DNA of 5,278 nt, from assembly GCA_034678415.1 (NCBI GenBank), contig JAXDBV010000024.1, positions 1 through 5,278 of the forward strand, read 5' to 3'. Position 1 is the first letter of the stretch; each line of letters opens with the position of its first letter. Below are positions 1-5,278 of this stretch, piece by piece. The notes beneath the pieces were generated by a model, which was not told the origin of the DNA, made no database searches, and worked only from the letters and a program-made list of their open reading frames with translations. The position numbers were made by a program, and so were the translations under genes. The stretch comes from JAXDBV01 sp034678415. GTDB taxonomy: Bacteria; Bacteroidota; Bacteroidia; Bacteroidales; VadinHA17.

Positions 1-230
1 ATCAATATGAGGTGCCCGAAAACTATGGCATACGCACGCAACAGTATAAACTGATCCATGTGATTTATCCCGACAGCTCGGACTGGGAGCTTTATAACCT
101 GGAGAACGATCCTCTGGAGATGAGGAATGAATTCAACAATACCGGATACAAAGAAATCATTGACAGCCTGAAAACGGAATTGCATCAGTTGAAAAGCAAA
201 TATGAAGCGGTTCCGGATCAGAAGAAATGA
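1..230 (+). CDS. Sulfatase, C-terminal fragment (5' end outside window)
   Basis: This is the last ~75 residues of a type I sulfatase, an enzyme that hydrolyses sulfate esters, here probably on sulfated glycans. The frame is open to the left edge (codons from base 3, beginning Q-Y-E), so the start, the catalytic Cys/Ser-x-Pro-x-Arg motif and the metal site lie outside the window. What is visible is the typical C-terminal signature: G-I-R-T followed by Q-Y-K-L-I, then W-E-L-Y-N-L-E-N-D-P-L-E and a helical Y-K-E-I-I-D-S-L-K-T-E-L tail, ending at TGA 228-230. The family commonly reads GvRT..yKLI...WELYdLe.DP.E at this place. The GTG at 12 is an internal codon, not a start. The next gene begins about 120 bases downstream on the same strand. 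The specific substrate cannot be told from this part. Confidence 0.88.
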   Translation, partial: QYEVPENYGIRTQQYKLIHVIYPDSSDWELYNLENDPLEMRNEFNNTGYKEIIDSLKTELHQLKSKYEAVPDQKK

Positions 231-350
231 AATACCGGTGTGGTTGATTAAACAAATACGCAATTCATGTAAAACAATAAATGAAGAGAATAAAACTTTC
301 AACAAGAATGAAGTATTCCGAGACTTAATATTAACTAAAACAGTTGTTAT
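231..350 (+). other. Intergenic spacer between sulfatase and FISUMP gene
   Basis: This AT-rich 120-base spacer has no coding frame of note. It contains a perfect 10-bp palindrome, TTAATATTAA at 325-334, just 16 bases before the FISUMP ATG. I see no convincing terminator hairpin after the sulfatase stop. I also see no complete Bacteroidota-type promoter (a TTTG element about 19 bases before TAnnTTTG). Whether the FISUMP gene has its own promoter is therefore undecided. Confidence 0.4.
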
Positions 351-1037
351 ATGTTTAAATTTTTCTGTGTAATTCTGTTAGACCTTGTAATGGTTTTATT
401 CGGTTCCCCGGCACAATCGCAGGAGGTCTTTACCGATGCCAGGGACGGTCATACCTATCAGACTATCCGGATCGGTGAAAAGATCTGGATGGCTGAGAAT
501 CTTGCATATCTGCCCAGGGTTGACGAGATCAGAGATTTAAGCTGGGATGAAAGCCGTTACTGGGTGTATGACTATCGTGGAGTACGTGCGGATGAGGCAC
601 GTGAAACGGAGCATTACCAAACCTTTGGGGTGCTCTATAACTGGCCGGCAGCGGTGAAGGATGCCTGTCCCGACGGGTGGCATATACCGGATGAAGCGGA
701 TTGGAGAGACCTGGAATTATCCCTGGGAATGGCAGAGAATGAACTCCACCTGCGCGGCTGGAGAGAATCTGGAAGCGTGGGGAAGAAACTGAAAACGGTT
801 TCAGGATGGTACGTCAATACCGGCACGAATGAATCCGGGTTTAATGCCTTGCCGGGAGGATTACTCGGGTATAATGCCTTTGAGGCTGAAACTTTTGTAG
901 GGTACTTTTGGGTGGGGACGGCTACCCACAAGGATAATGCCTGGATAAGAAGCATTGTTTTCAGCAAGGACGGAATCCAGAGATTGGAAGAGCGAAAATG
1001 GTTCGGTTGTTACGTACGATGTGTGAAGAACCAATGA
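351..1037 (+). CDS. Secreted FISUMP-domain protein
   Basis: This 228-residue protein is made almost entirely of one FISUMP domain (Fibrobacter succinogenes major paralogous domain), common in Bacteroidota and Fibrobacterota. The molecular role is not established. Members are exported and often occur as lipoproteins or large surface proteins. Visible hallmarks, in order: H-T-Y-Q-T-I-R-I-G-E-K-I-W-M-A-E-N-L (residues 34-51), G-V-L-Y-N-W-P-A-A (93-101), C-P-D-G-W-H-I-P (106-113) with D-W-R-D-L after it, G-F-N-A-L-P-G-G (163-170), Y-F-W-V-G-T (185-190), and the end motif Y-V-R-C-V-K (221-226). Residues 1-23 look like a signal peptide with likely cleavage after A-Q-S; there is no lipobox, so the product is probably periplasmic or released. 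The ATG at 351 is the first in frame and directly precedes the signal peptide. The next gene starts 47 bases later on the same strand, so co-transcription is likely. The size fits a single-domain member. Confidence 0.87.
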   Translation: MFKFFCVILLDLVMVLFGSPAQSQEVFTDARDGHTYQTIRIGEKIWMAENLAYLPRVDEIRDLSWDESRYWVYDYRGVRADEARETEHYQTFGVLYNWPAAVKDACPDGWHIPDEADWRDLELSLGMAENELHLRGWRESGSVGKKLKTVSGWYVNTGTNESGFNALPGGLLGYNAFEAETFVGYFWVGTATHKDNAWIRSIVFSKDGIQRLEERKWFGCYVRCVKNQ

Positions 1038-1084
1038 GCATATGTTTTAATAACTACTTGTATCATAGCAAATATGAATGAATT

Positions 1085-2698
1085 ATGAAAAAACAGTGTA
1101 TATACCTTTTGGCGGGCTTTTTCCTCCTTTTGCTTTCTTCCTGCAACAATGAACCTTCACCTGTCATCGGAGGTGCTTTTCTTTCCGATCTCATTAAACC
1201 GATGGAGGGCGTCAGCAAAGCATCATCCTCTACCTATACTGATGAACAAGGAAACCCCATCACCAATAACAAAGACAACATCAGGGTGTTCCCCGGCGAG
1301 AGCCAGGTGGTCCTTGATGCAAAAGGGCCAGGAGTGGTCACCCATCTCTGGTTCACTTTTTACGGCACGGGCAAACAGGTTTGGGCACCCGAAGGATCGG
1401 CTTCTCACCAGGAAATGCTGTTGAGGATCTTCTATGACGGGAATGACAAACCCGGGGTGGAAGTCCCGTTTGGCGACTTCTTTGCCAGTTGTTTCGGCAG
1501 AAGAAATGAAGTGATCAGCCTGCCTGTCGTCGTCGAGGAGGGGGACTCCTATAGCTCATACTGGCCCATGCCTTTCCGGAAATCCATACGGATCGAAGTG
1601 GTGAATCAAAGCAAGGATAAGAATATCAACTTGCTCTACTGGATCATCGACTGGAAAAAGTTGGACCGCCTGCCCCGGAATACACCATACTTCTACGCTC
1701 TTTACCGGCAGGAATATCCTGTGGGCCAGGGAGATAATGAAGATTACGTGATCCTGGAAACAGAGGGGAAAGGCCATTATGTCGGAACCGTATTGGCGGT
1801 GCGTAACAGAAGCCCGATGTGGTTCGGGGAAGGGGATGAAAAAACCTATATCGACGGTGAAAAGGAACCGTCTATTTATGGCACCGGTACCGAGGAATTC
1901 TTTTTACAATCCTGGGGATTCAGAGGAATCGTCAATACCCCCTTCTTCGGAACAGCATTCTTTGACCAGCGGGGTGTCGGTGGACTTGTTTCTGAATACC
2001 GCTGGCATATTGCCGATCCTATCGTGTTTAAAAAAAGTATCAAAGTATCCATCGAAACCAGGGGGTGGCTCCCGGCTGATGAAAATGAAGAAAGAAGAAC
2101 GCACAGCTGGAATAAACGGGAGGATGATTTTTCAACCGTTGCATTCTGGTATCAGACAGGGACACCCACCTGCAACTTCTCGGTTCCCCCTGCGGAAGAA
2201 CGGATATTGCCCAACCTGGATAAAATCTTCTCAGCCAGGCAGGCATACGACAATAATTCCTTTAAAATGGGGAAAGCCGATTGGCAAACAGACCTGGCTC
2301 ATTATATGGGCGGACAACTGACTTTTGTGCCTGATAATGAGCAGGCTACGGTTTCTGTCCCGTTCACGGTAAGTGAGAAAGAGCCGGTGCGGCTGTTGCT
2401 TAGCGTCACAAAGGCCCCCGATTACGGTATCTGGCAGGCCTACCTCAATGGAATAAAAATCGGCCGTCCCATGAACCTCTATAGTGAAGAAATACAGCCC
2501 TGGGATCATTACCTGCTCGATTTCTGGCCCGATCCGGGTGAGTATGTCCTGAGCCTGAAATGGGTGGGACAGGATAAGAACTCCTTCGGAAATAAATTGG
2601 GTATCGAAGCCGTACGGCTCAGGGAGAGAAGACCCAGGGTGAAAGAATATGCGTTCGACAAGGATAACGACTGGAAAACAAATCCAAAACTTTATTGA
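1085..2698 (+). CDS. DUF2961 / glycoside hydrolase family 172 lipoprotein
   Basis: This 537-residue exported enzyme belongs to DUF2961, now GH172. Characterised members cleave furanosides (alpha-D-fructofuranosidase/difructose dianhydride activity and exo-acting D-arabinofuranosidases). The N-terminus has a hydrophobic stretch (7-17) and a lipobox L-S-S-C with Cys20, so a membrane lipoprotein is expected. The residues after Cys are N-N-E, not a clear surface-export signal. Residues ~44-370 carry the family core: S-S-S-T-Y-T (48-52 region), G-P-G-V-V-T-H-L-W (81-89), E-V-P-F-G-D-F-F (126-133), Y-W-P-M-P-F (159-164), Y-G-T-G-T-E-E-F-F (265-273) and Y-R-W-H-I-A-D-P-I-V-F (305-315). Glu270 or Glu271 in the GTGTEEFF motif is a candidate catalytic residue. 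Residues ~390-512 form an extra beta-sandwich-like region (D-Y-G-I-W-Q-A-Y-L-N-G; G-I-E-A-V-R-L), seen in longer family members. ATG 1085 fits the signal peptide. The gene lies 47 bases after the FISUMP gene. The substrate (arabinofuranose, fructofuranose or other) is not decided by the sequence. Confidence 0.9.
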   Translation: MKKQCIYLLAGFFLLLLSSCNNEPSPVIGGAFLSDLIKPMEGVSKASSSTYTDEQGNPITNNKDNIRVFPGESQVVLDAKGPGVVTHLWFTFYGTGKQVWAPEGSASHQEMLLRIFYDGNDKPGVEVPFGDFFASCFGRRNEVISLPVVVEEGDSYSSYWPMPFRKSIRIEVVNQSKDKNINLLYWIIDWKKLDRLPRNTPYFYALYRQEYPVGQGDNEDYVILETEGKGHYVGTVLAVRNRSPMWFGEGDEKTYIDGEKEPSIYGTGTEEFFLQSWGFRGIVNTPFFGTAFFDQRGVGGLVSEYRWHIADPIVFKKSIKVSIETRGWLPADENEERRTHSWNKREDDFSTVAFWYQTGTPTCNFSVPPAEERILPNLDKIFSARQAYDNNSFKMGKADWQTDLAHYMGGQLTFVPDNEQATVSVPFTVSEKEPVRLLLSVTKAPDYGIWQAYLNGIKIGRPMNLYSEEIQPWDHYLLDFWPDPGEYVLSLKWVGQDKNSFGNKLGIEAVRLRERRPRVKEYAFDKDNDWKTNPKLY

Positions 2699-2806
2699 AA
2701 CAGAACCAAGCAAAACAATCCATCATAATACTGAACAGACCTTATAACGTGAATACGACATGCGATTGATGAAATAATCTTCATTAGTCCGAATGCAGGT
2801 TGGTTC

Positions 2807-2860
2807 CTGGTGTCCCGGCAGCATTAATCCTGAAGACAAAGGGGGTTTCCGGGGCACCAG
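2807..2860. repeat. Imperfect inverted repeat (hairpin) between convergent genes
   Basis: The arms are CTGGTGTCCCGG (2807-2818) and CCGGGGCACCAG (2849-2860). They pair in 12 positions, with 11 Watson-Crick and one G-T wobble, around a 30-base loop. A smaller inner pairing (2826-2830 with 2843-2847) is possible. On the plus side a weak T-run (ATTTTA) follows the right arm. It could act as a transcription end for the converging genes, but the long loop and the lack of a strong U-tract make that uncertain. Confidence 0.4.
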
Positions 2861-2863
2861 ATT

Positions 2864-2959
2864 TTACTTCAAGACGATAGCCACAATGGCTGATCTGAAC
2901 GAATGGCAAGTGAAATACCCCCGGTTGACGGTAATTTTATGACCGGTGATCTCATCAGC
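2864..2959 (-). pseudogene. Possible remnant of a lost enzyme C-terminus
   Basis: Directly downstream of the minus-strand gene's stop, in another frame, there is a 31-codon open stretch ending in TAA (2864-2866). It reads A-D-E-I-T-G-H-K-I-T-V-N-R-G-Y-F and then ends S-A-I-V-A-I-V-L-K. The pattern of a short beta-strand, G-Y-F turn and a final hydrophobic S-A-I-V-A-I-V-L-K strand is what C-terminal beta-sandwich domains of glycoside hydrolases often look like. There is no start codon, and the frame stays open into the overlapping end of the neighbour gene. It may be the tail of a gene lost by deletion or a chance open frame; the gene identity is not recognised. Confidence 0.22.
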
Positions 2960-2961
2960 CT

Positions 2962-3741
2962 TCAATCGAGGTAACAGACCTTCATGTTCTTCACGATCCA
3001 GTTGGCTCCATGCGTGTTTAACCCGATACGGACAGTGTTGCAGTAATCCACCTGATAAGGGAAAAGACTATAATCTGCTTCAAAACTGTCTTTACATTCA
3101 TCCCCTTCATAGACCCGGATGGCCACTTTATTCCGCATGTACAATCCGTCGGAGTTCTCGTTTACATGCAATATCATCGTATAGAACGTTCGCATCCGGC
3201 ACCAGCTCACTGGATGTGACGGTTTAACCTGCTGGTATCGCCCGCAGACAAAGCCCATGGTTTTCATGACTCCTGCAGGTTGTTTTCCTGACGGGGCAAT
3301 ATCAAGGTTCATCGCCCAGCAGGTTATCGAATCCAGCTCTCCGTCATTTCCCGCGATATTAAAGTTGATACAGAAGGAATTGGGAACAGGGGCATCGTCC
3401 GGTTCATCAATCATAAACTCTACTTCAACTGCATAGGGTCTTGCAGGATTGATTAAAATACCCCTGCGTGTGATATGCTGGTTCTGACCCTGCGATCCAT
3501 CCATGATGAGCTCTTTCCTGGAACAGGAGTAACGGAAAACACCCGGGTACTGGTGAATATCCCAAGGCCCCGGTCGATGCCTCCCGTCAAACTCCCGCCG
3601 AATGTATTGTTTCTTGAATTCTAAACCATCGGCGCGGAGAACTGTCTCCGATGTTCTTCTTTCGCCCTGACTCGCAGGATCCGGATAAAACAGACCGGAA
3701 ATGCAAAACAGAATGATACTGAGGCTGGTTAATGGTTTCAT
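2962..3741 (-). CDS. Secreted cysteine-rich protein of unknown function, possible lectin-like beta-sandwich
   Basis: I do not recognise a named family. The frame could begin at 3804, but the ATG at 3741 is preferred because it directly starts a signal peptide (M-K-P-L-T-S-L-S-I-I-L-F, likely cleaved near residue 23-27). The 21 codons before it look non-coding. The product is then 259 residues. The mature part has alternating hydrophobic strands (Y-A-V-E-V-E-F-M-I at 103-111, F-C-I-N-F-N-I 123-129, F-Y-T-M-I-L-H-V 186-193, V-A-I-R-V-Y 206-211) and a final strand W-I-V-K-N-M-K-V-C-Y-L. This layout resembles concanavalin-like lectin/glucanase domains such as those of sugar-binding exported proteins, but that is inference from pattern only. 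Eight Cys lie outside the signal peptide (73, 124, 141, 166, 181, 216, 234, 256), which suggests disulfides in the periplasm or outside. It is transcribed divergently from the nucleoside hydrolase gene and converges on GH172. A role in glycan binding or hydrolysis is guessed from its neighbours. Confidence 0.75.
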   Translation of the reverse strand: MKPLTSLSIILFCISGLFYPDPASQGERRTSETVLRADGLEFKKQYIRREFDGRHRPGPWDIHQYPGVFRYSCSRKELIMDGSQGQNQHITRRGILINPARPYAVEVEFMIDEPDDAPVPNSFCINFNIAGNDGELDSITCWAMNLDIAPSGKQPAGVMKTMGFVCGRYQQVKPSHPVSWCRMRTFYTMILHVNENSDGLYMRNKVAIRVYEGDECKDSFEADYSLFPYQVDYCNTVRIGLNTHGANWIVKNMKVCYLD

Positions 3742-3901
3742 GGTGACAATATTCGTATGAGAGGATGAGTTTTCAGCGTAGTGTTCAATGTATGAGCAAA
3801 ACAATAATCCCCGTGATTTTTCGGAAAGATACTATAATAAATGTGTATGTTTATGGAAGGAAAATAAGGATTATTAAAGGTCTTTTAACAACCGGGAAAC
3901 A
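3742..3901. promoter_or_regulatory. Divergent intergenic region, expected to hold two promoters
   Basis: These 160 AT-rich bases separate two outward-facing genes, so promoters for both must lie here or within reach. Partial matches to the Bacteroidota -7 element TAnnTTTG are TATCTTTC on the minus strand (3831-3824) and TATGTTTA on the plus strand (3846-3853). Neither has a clear TTTG element about 19 bases upstream, so no exact promoter is claimed. An imperfect palindromic stretch, ATAAA...TTTAT, spans about 3837-3854 and could be an operator. Confidence 0.4.
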
Positions 3902-4855
3902 ATGAAAAATATTCTTCTAGCCGTCATTATCATGCTTTTCGTGCCGACCATTACTTTGGATAGTTTGGCACAAAGGCAAAAAGTCATCATAGATTGTGAT
4001 CTGGGAGATGATATTGATGATGCCTTTGCAATGGCCCTCCTCCTGGCCAGCCCTGACATCGATATCGTTGGTATTGTTCTCGACTATGGCAACACCCCGA
4101 AACGTGCACAGATAGCATGCAGGATACTGTATGAAACCGGTTGCGAAGGCATACCGGTAGTGATCGGCCGGAAAACCAACGACGGGTATGCCAACCAGTT
4201 CCACTGGGGTGAAGGATTTGAAAAACTGAAACCGCTGAAACAGACAGGTGCTGACTTTATCATTGAACAGCTGAGGAAATATCCCGGTGAAATTATCCTC
4301 ATCACCGTGGGGCCCGTCCCGAATATGGCCGATATTATTGACAAGGATCCCGGTGCCCTGAAACTGGCCCGGCATGTATATTCAATGTTCGGATCCTTTT
4401 ACCTTGGGTATGGCAGCAGCCCGGTTCCCAGCGCTGAATGGAACGTCAGGGCTGATGTGGAAGCATCAAGGAAATTGATCTCCTCCGGCGCAGATATTAC
4501 CTGCGCCGGCCTGGATATTACCACCTTCGTCATCCTGGAATATGAGATGATTGAACAGATGAGCCTGAGAAAATCACCGCTTACGGATGCACTCGTCGGA
4601 CTATACTCGCTGTGGGGCCTTGAACGGGGACCAAAGCCCCAACCCATCCTGTTTGATGCCGTCACCGTGGCAATGATCCTCTGGCCTGAATTGTTCAAAA
4701 CAAGAAAAGCACACGTTGTCGTTACTGATGAGGGATATACGGTCATTGATGATACAAAAGAACCTAACTGCGAAATAGGATTGTCGGTTAAAACAGAAGA
4801 GTTTTTAAAGCGTTACACGGACAGAATAATGAGGCAAAACCTGATGAGGAAATAG
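3902..4855 (+). CDS. Exported nucleoside hydrolase family protein (IUNH-like)
   Basis: This 317-residue protein belongs to the inosine-uridine nucleoside hydrolase family, whose members use a Ca2+ site to cleave the N-glycosidic bond of ribonucleosides. Residues 1-23 form a signal peptide (hydrophobic I-L-L-A-V-I-I-M-L-F, cleavage near S-L-A), so it acts outside the cytoplasm. The N-terminal metal motif is D-C-D-L-G-D-D-I-D-D-A (31-41), a longer form of the classic DTDPGxDDA. Other family marks are I-T-V-G-P-V-P-N-M-A (134-143), E-W-N-V-R-A-D-V-E-A (179-188) with Asn181 as likely ribose ligand, and F-D-A-V-T-V-A (251-257) with Asp252 as likely Ca2+ ligand. The His that usually precedes this Asp in classic members is Phe251, and the usual Thr of the LTN motif is Pro140, so substrate or mechanism may differ. 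Length fits the family (about 310-340). ATG 3902 precedes the signal peptide. It may release ribose from nucleosides or act on another ribosyl-like glycoside; the glycan-enzyme neighbours make the latter worth considering. Confidence 0.88.
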   Translation: MKNILLAVIIMLFVPTITLDSLAQRQKVIIDCDLGDDIDDAFAMALLLASPDIDIVGIVLDYGNTPKRAQIACRILYETGCEGIPVVIGRKTNDGYANQFHWGEGFEKLKPLKQTGADFIIEQLRKYPGEIILITVGPVPNMADIIDKDPGALKLARHVYSMFGSFYLGYGSSPVPSAEWNVRADVEASRKLISSGADITCAGLDITTFVILEYEMIEQMSLRKSPLTDALVGLYSLWGLERGPKPQPILFDAVTVAMILWPELFKTRKAHVVVTDEGYTVIDDTKEPNCEIGLSVKTEEFLKRYTDRIMRQNLMRK

Positions 4856-4876
4856 ATAAAGACATTGATTCAATGT

Positions 4877-4920
4877 GAAAACATTAACAGTACGCACAAG
4901 GTCAGGCTCTTAATGTTTTC
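4877..4920. terminator. Candidate bidirectional terminator between convergent genes
   Basis: A perfect 11-bp inverted repeat, GAAAACATTAA (4877-4887) and TTAATGTTTTC (4910-4920), flanks a 22-base loop. A further AG/CT pairing is possible inside after one C-C mismatch. It lies 21 bases after the nucleoside hydrolase stop and about 40 bases after the stop of the minus-strand GH95-like gene. Each arm gives a run of four U residues at the 3' side of the hairpin in its own direction, which fits a shared transcription end. The stem is AT-rich, hence weaker than a classic intrinsic terminator. Confidence 0.45.
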
Positions 4921-4960
4921 TGCCGCAGGTCTTTATTAAACTGATTGATCCCTGAACGAT

Positions 4961-5278
4961 TCATTGATTTTTTATTGTAAGAGTTGCGCTTTCTCCCGGA
5001 TGCATATCCATAATAATCACACCATCATCACAGTGAAACACTGTATTGCTTTCAATCCTGGCTGATGTTTCAAACGGATTGGAAATCAGTACCCTGCCTC
5101 CTTTTTCCGATCGTATGCTCAGGGATGTGACCGACCCATTCTTTCGTTGTGCACTTACCAGAAATGCCCCTTCGGCTCTCAGGTTGCTGAACGAGGCATC
5201 TTTCCAGCCGGAAGGTATTGCCGGGAATATATGAATAATGCCCGTATGACTCTGGATGAGCATTTCCTGTATCCCTGC
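4961..5278 (-). CDS. GH95-like glycoside hydrolase, C-terminal fragment (5' end outside window)
   Basis: This is the final 105 residues of a large glycoside hydrolase, open to the right window edge and ending at TGA (4963-4961). The visible part begins A-G-I-Q-E-M-L-I-Q-S-H-T-G and continues I-I-H-I-F-P-A-I-P with a Trp shortly after (G-W-K-D). It then has L-R-A-E-G-A-F-L-V-S-A, a K-N-G-S-V turn and S-I-R-S-E-K-G-G. This matches the end of the (alpha/alpha)6 barrel and the following beta domain of GH95-type enzymes (Q-S-h-G-x-I-x-l-x-P-A-l-P-x-x-W, then l-R-A-x-G-x-F). Characterised GH95 members are alpha-L-fucosidases or alpha-L-galactosidases, usually 700-800 residues, so most of the enzyme, with its catalytic residues, is outside. 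The F-L-V-S-A and S-E-K-G-G wording suggests a divergent subgroup rather than a classic fucosidase. The Met at 5263 is internal. The gene converges on the nucleoside hydrolase gene. Confidence 0.8.
   Translation of the reverse strand, partial: AGIQEMLIQSHTGIIHIFPAIPSGWKDASFSNLRAEGAFLVSAQRKNGSVTSLSIRSEKGGRVLISNPFETSARIESNTVFHCDDGVIIMDMHPGESATLTIKNQ

Larger units (their letters stand above)
2699..2961. other. Convergent intergenic spacer between GH172 gene and minus-strand gene
   Basis: This 263-base region lies between two genes pointing at each other. It has no complete gene on either strand. It holds an imperfect 12-bp inverted repeat (arms 2807-2818 and 2849-2860) and, on the minus strand, a 31-codon start-less frame (2864-2959) that may be a remnant. 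The portion near the unidentified minus-strand gene has a higher G+C, coding-like look than the AT-rich part just after the GH172 stop. Confidence 0.5.

Noticed and set aside
325..334. TTAATATTAA palindrome before the FISUMP gene as an operator
   Set aside because: A 10-bp palindrome of only A and T is expected by chance in such an AT-rich spacer, and no second copy was seen.
1041..1048. TATGTTTT as a Bacteroidota -7 promoter element for the GH172 gene
   Set aside because: It matches TAnnTTTG in seven of eight positions but has no TTTG element at the right distance upstream and lies just after the FISUMP stop; it may be chance.
1779..2321. 180-codon plus-strand frame inside the GH172 gene
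   Set aside because: It is an out-of-frame shadow within strongly conserved GH172 motifs and is rich in Pro/Arg/Ser with no recognisable domain.
2231..2713. 160-codon open frame on the minus strand across the end of the GH172 gene
   Set aside because: It is antisense to conserved GH172 coding sequence and its translation shows no family motif; it is open only because of the codon use of the real gene.
2946..3227. 93-codon plus-strand frame opposite the 3' part of the minus-strand unknown gene
   Set aside because: It has a Ser/Cys/Arg-rich random-looking translation and no signal peptide or motif; the minus frame has the better protein pattern.
3742..3804. N-terminal extension of the minus-strand unknown protein to the ATG at 3804
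   Set aside because: The 21 extra residues would bury the signal peptide that starts at the ATG at 3741; the extension is Ser/His-rich and looks like untranslated leader.
3917..4375. 152-codon minus-strand frame opposite the nucleoside hydrolase gene
   Set aside because: It is antisense to the conserved metal-binding and ribose-binding motifs, and no protein-like pattern was seen.

Overview
The window looks like part of a Bacteroidota chromosome, from a lineage that degrades polysaccharides (marine or gut-type Bacteroidales/Marinilabiliales-like; the exact group cannot be set from sequence alone). The reasons are moderate G+C genes in AT-rich spacers, no clear Shine-Dalgarno sequences before the starts, a FISUMP-domain protein, and a dense run of exported carbohydrate-active proteins (sulfatase, GH172/DUF2961, GH95-like).

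Layout: a sulfatase C-terminus (+, cut by the left edge) is followed after about 120 bases by a secreted FISUMP-domain protein (+), then after 47 bases by a GH172 (DUF2961) lipoprotein (+). These three could be one transcription unit. A 263-base spacer follows. It holds an imperfect hairpin and, on the minus strand, a short start-less reading frame that may be the decayed end of a lost enzyme. Next is a minus-strand gene for a secreted, cysteine-rich protein of unknown function, possibly a beta-sandwich. A 160-base divergent spacer separates it from a plus-strand, signal-peptide-bearing nucleoside-hydrolase-family protein with an atypical active site. A short convergent spacer with an 11-bp perfect inverted repeat comes next, then the C-terminus of a GH95-like enzyme (minus, cut by the right edge).

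Working together (inference): the sulfatase would remove sulfate esters. The GH95-like enzyme would release fucose- or galactose-type end sugars. The GH172 protein would cleave furanosidic bonds such as D-arabinofuranose or fructofuranose. The nucleoside-hydrolase-like protein could split an N- or O-ribosyl-type bond outside the cytoplasm. This resembles part of a glycan-use locus, but no SusC/SusD pair, transporter or regulator is visible. The best leads are the divergent active site of the exported nucleoside hydrolase, the unassigned cysteine-rich protein, and the possible gene remnant beside it. No RNA genes, CRISPR arrays or insertion sequences were seen.
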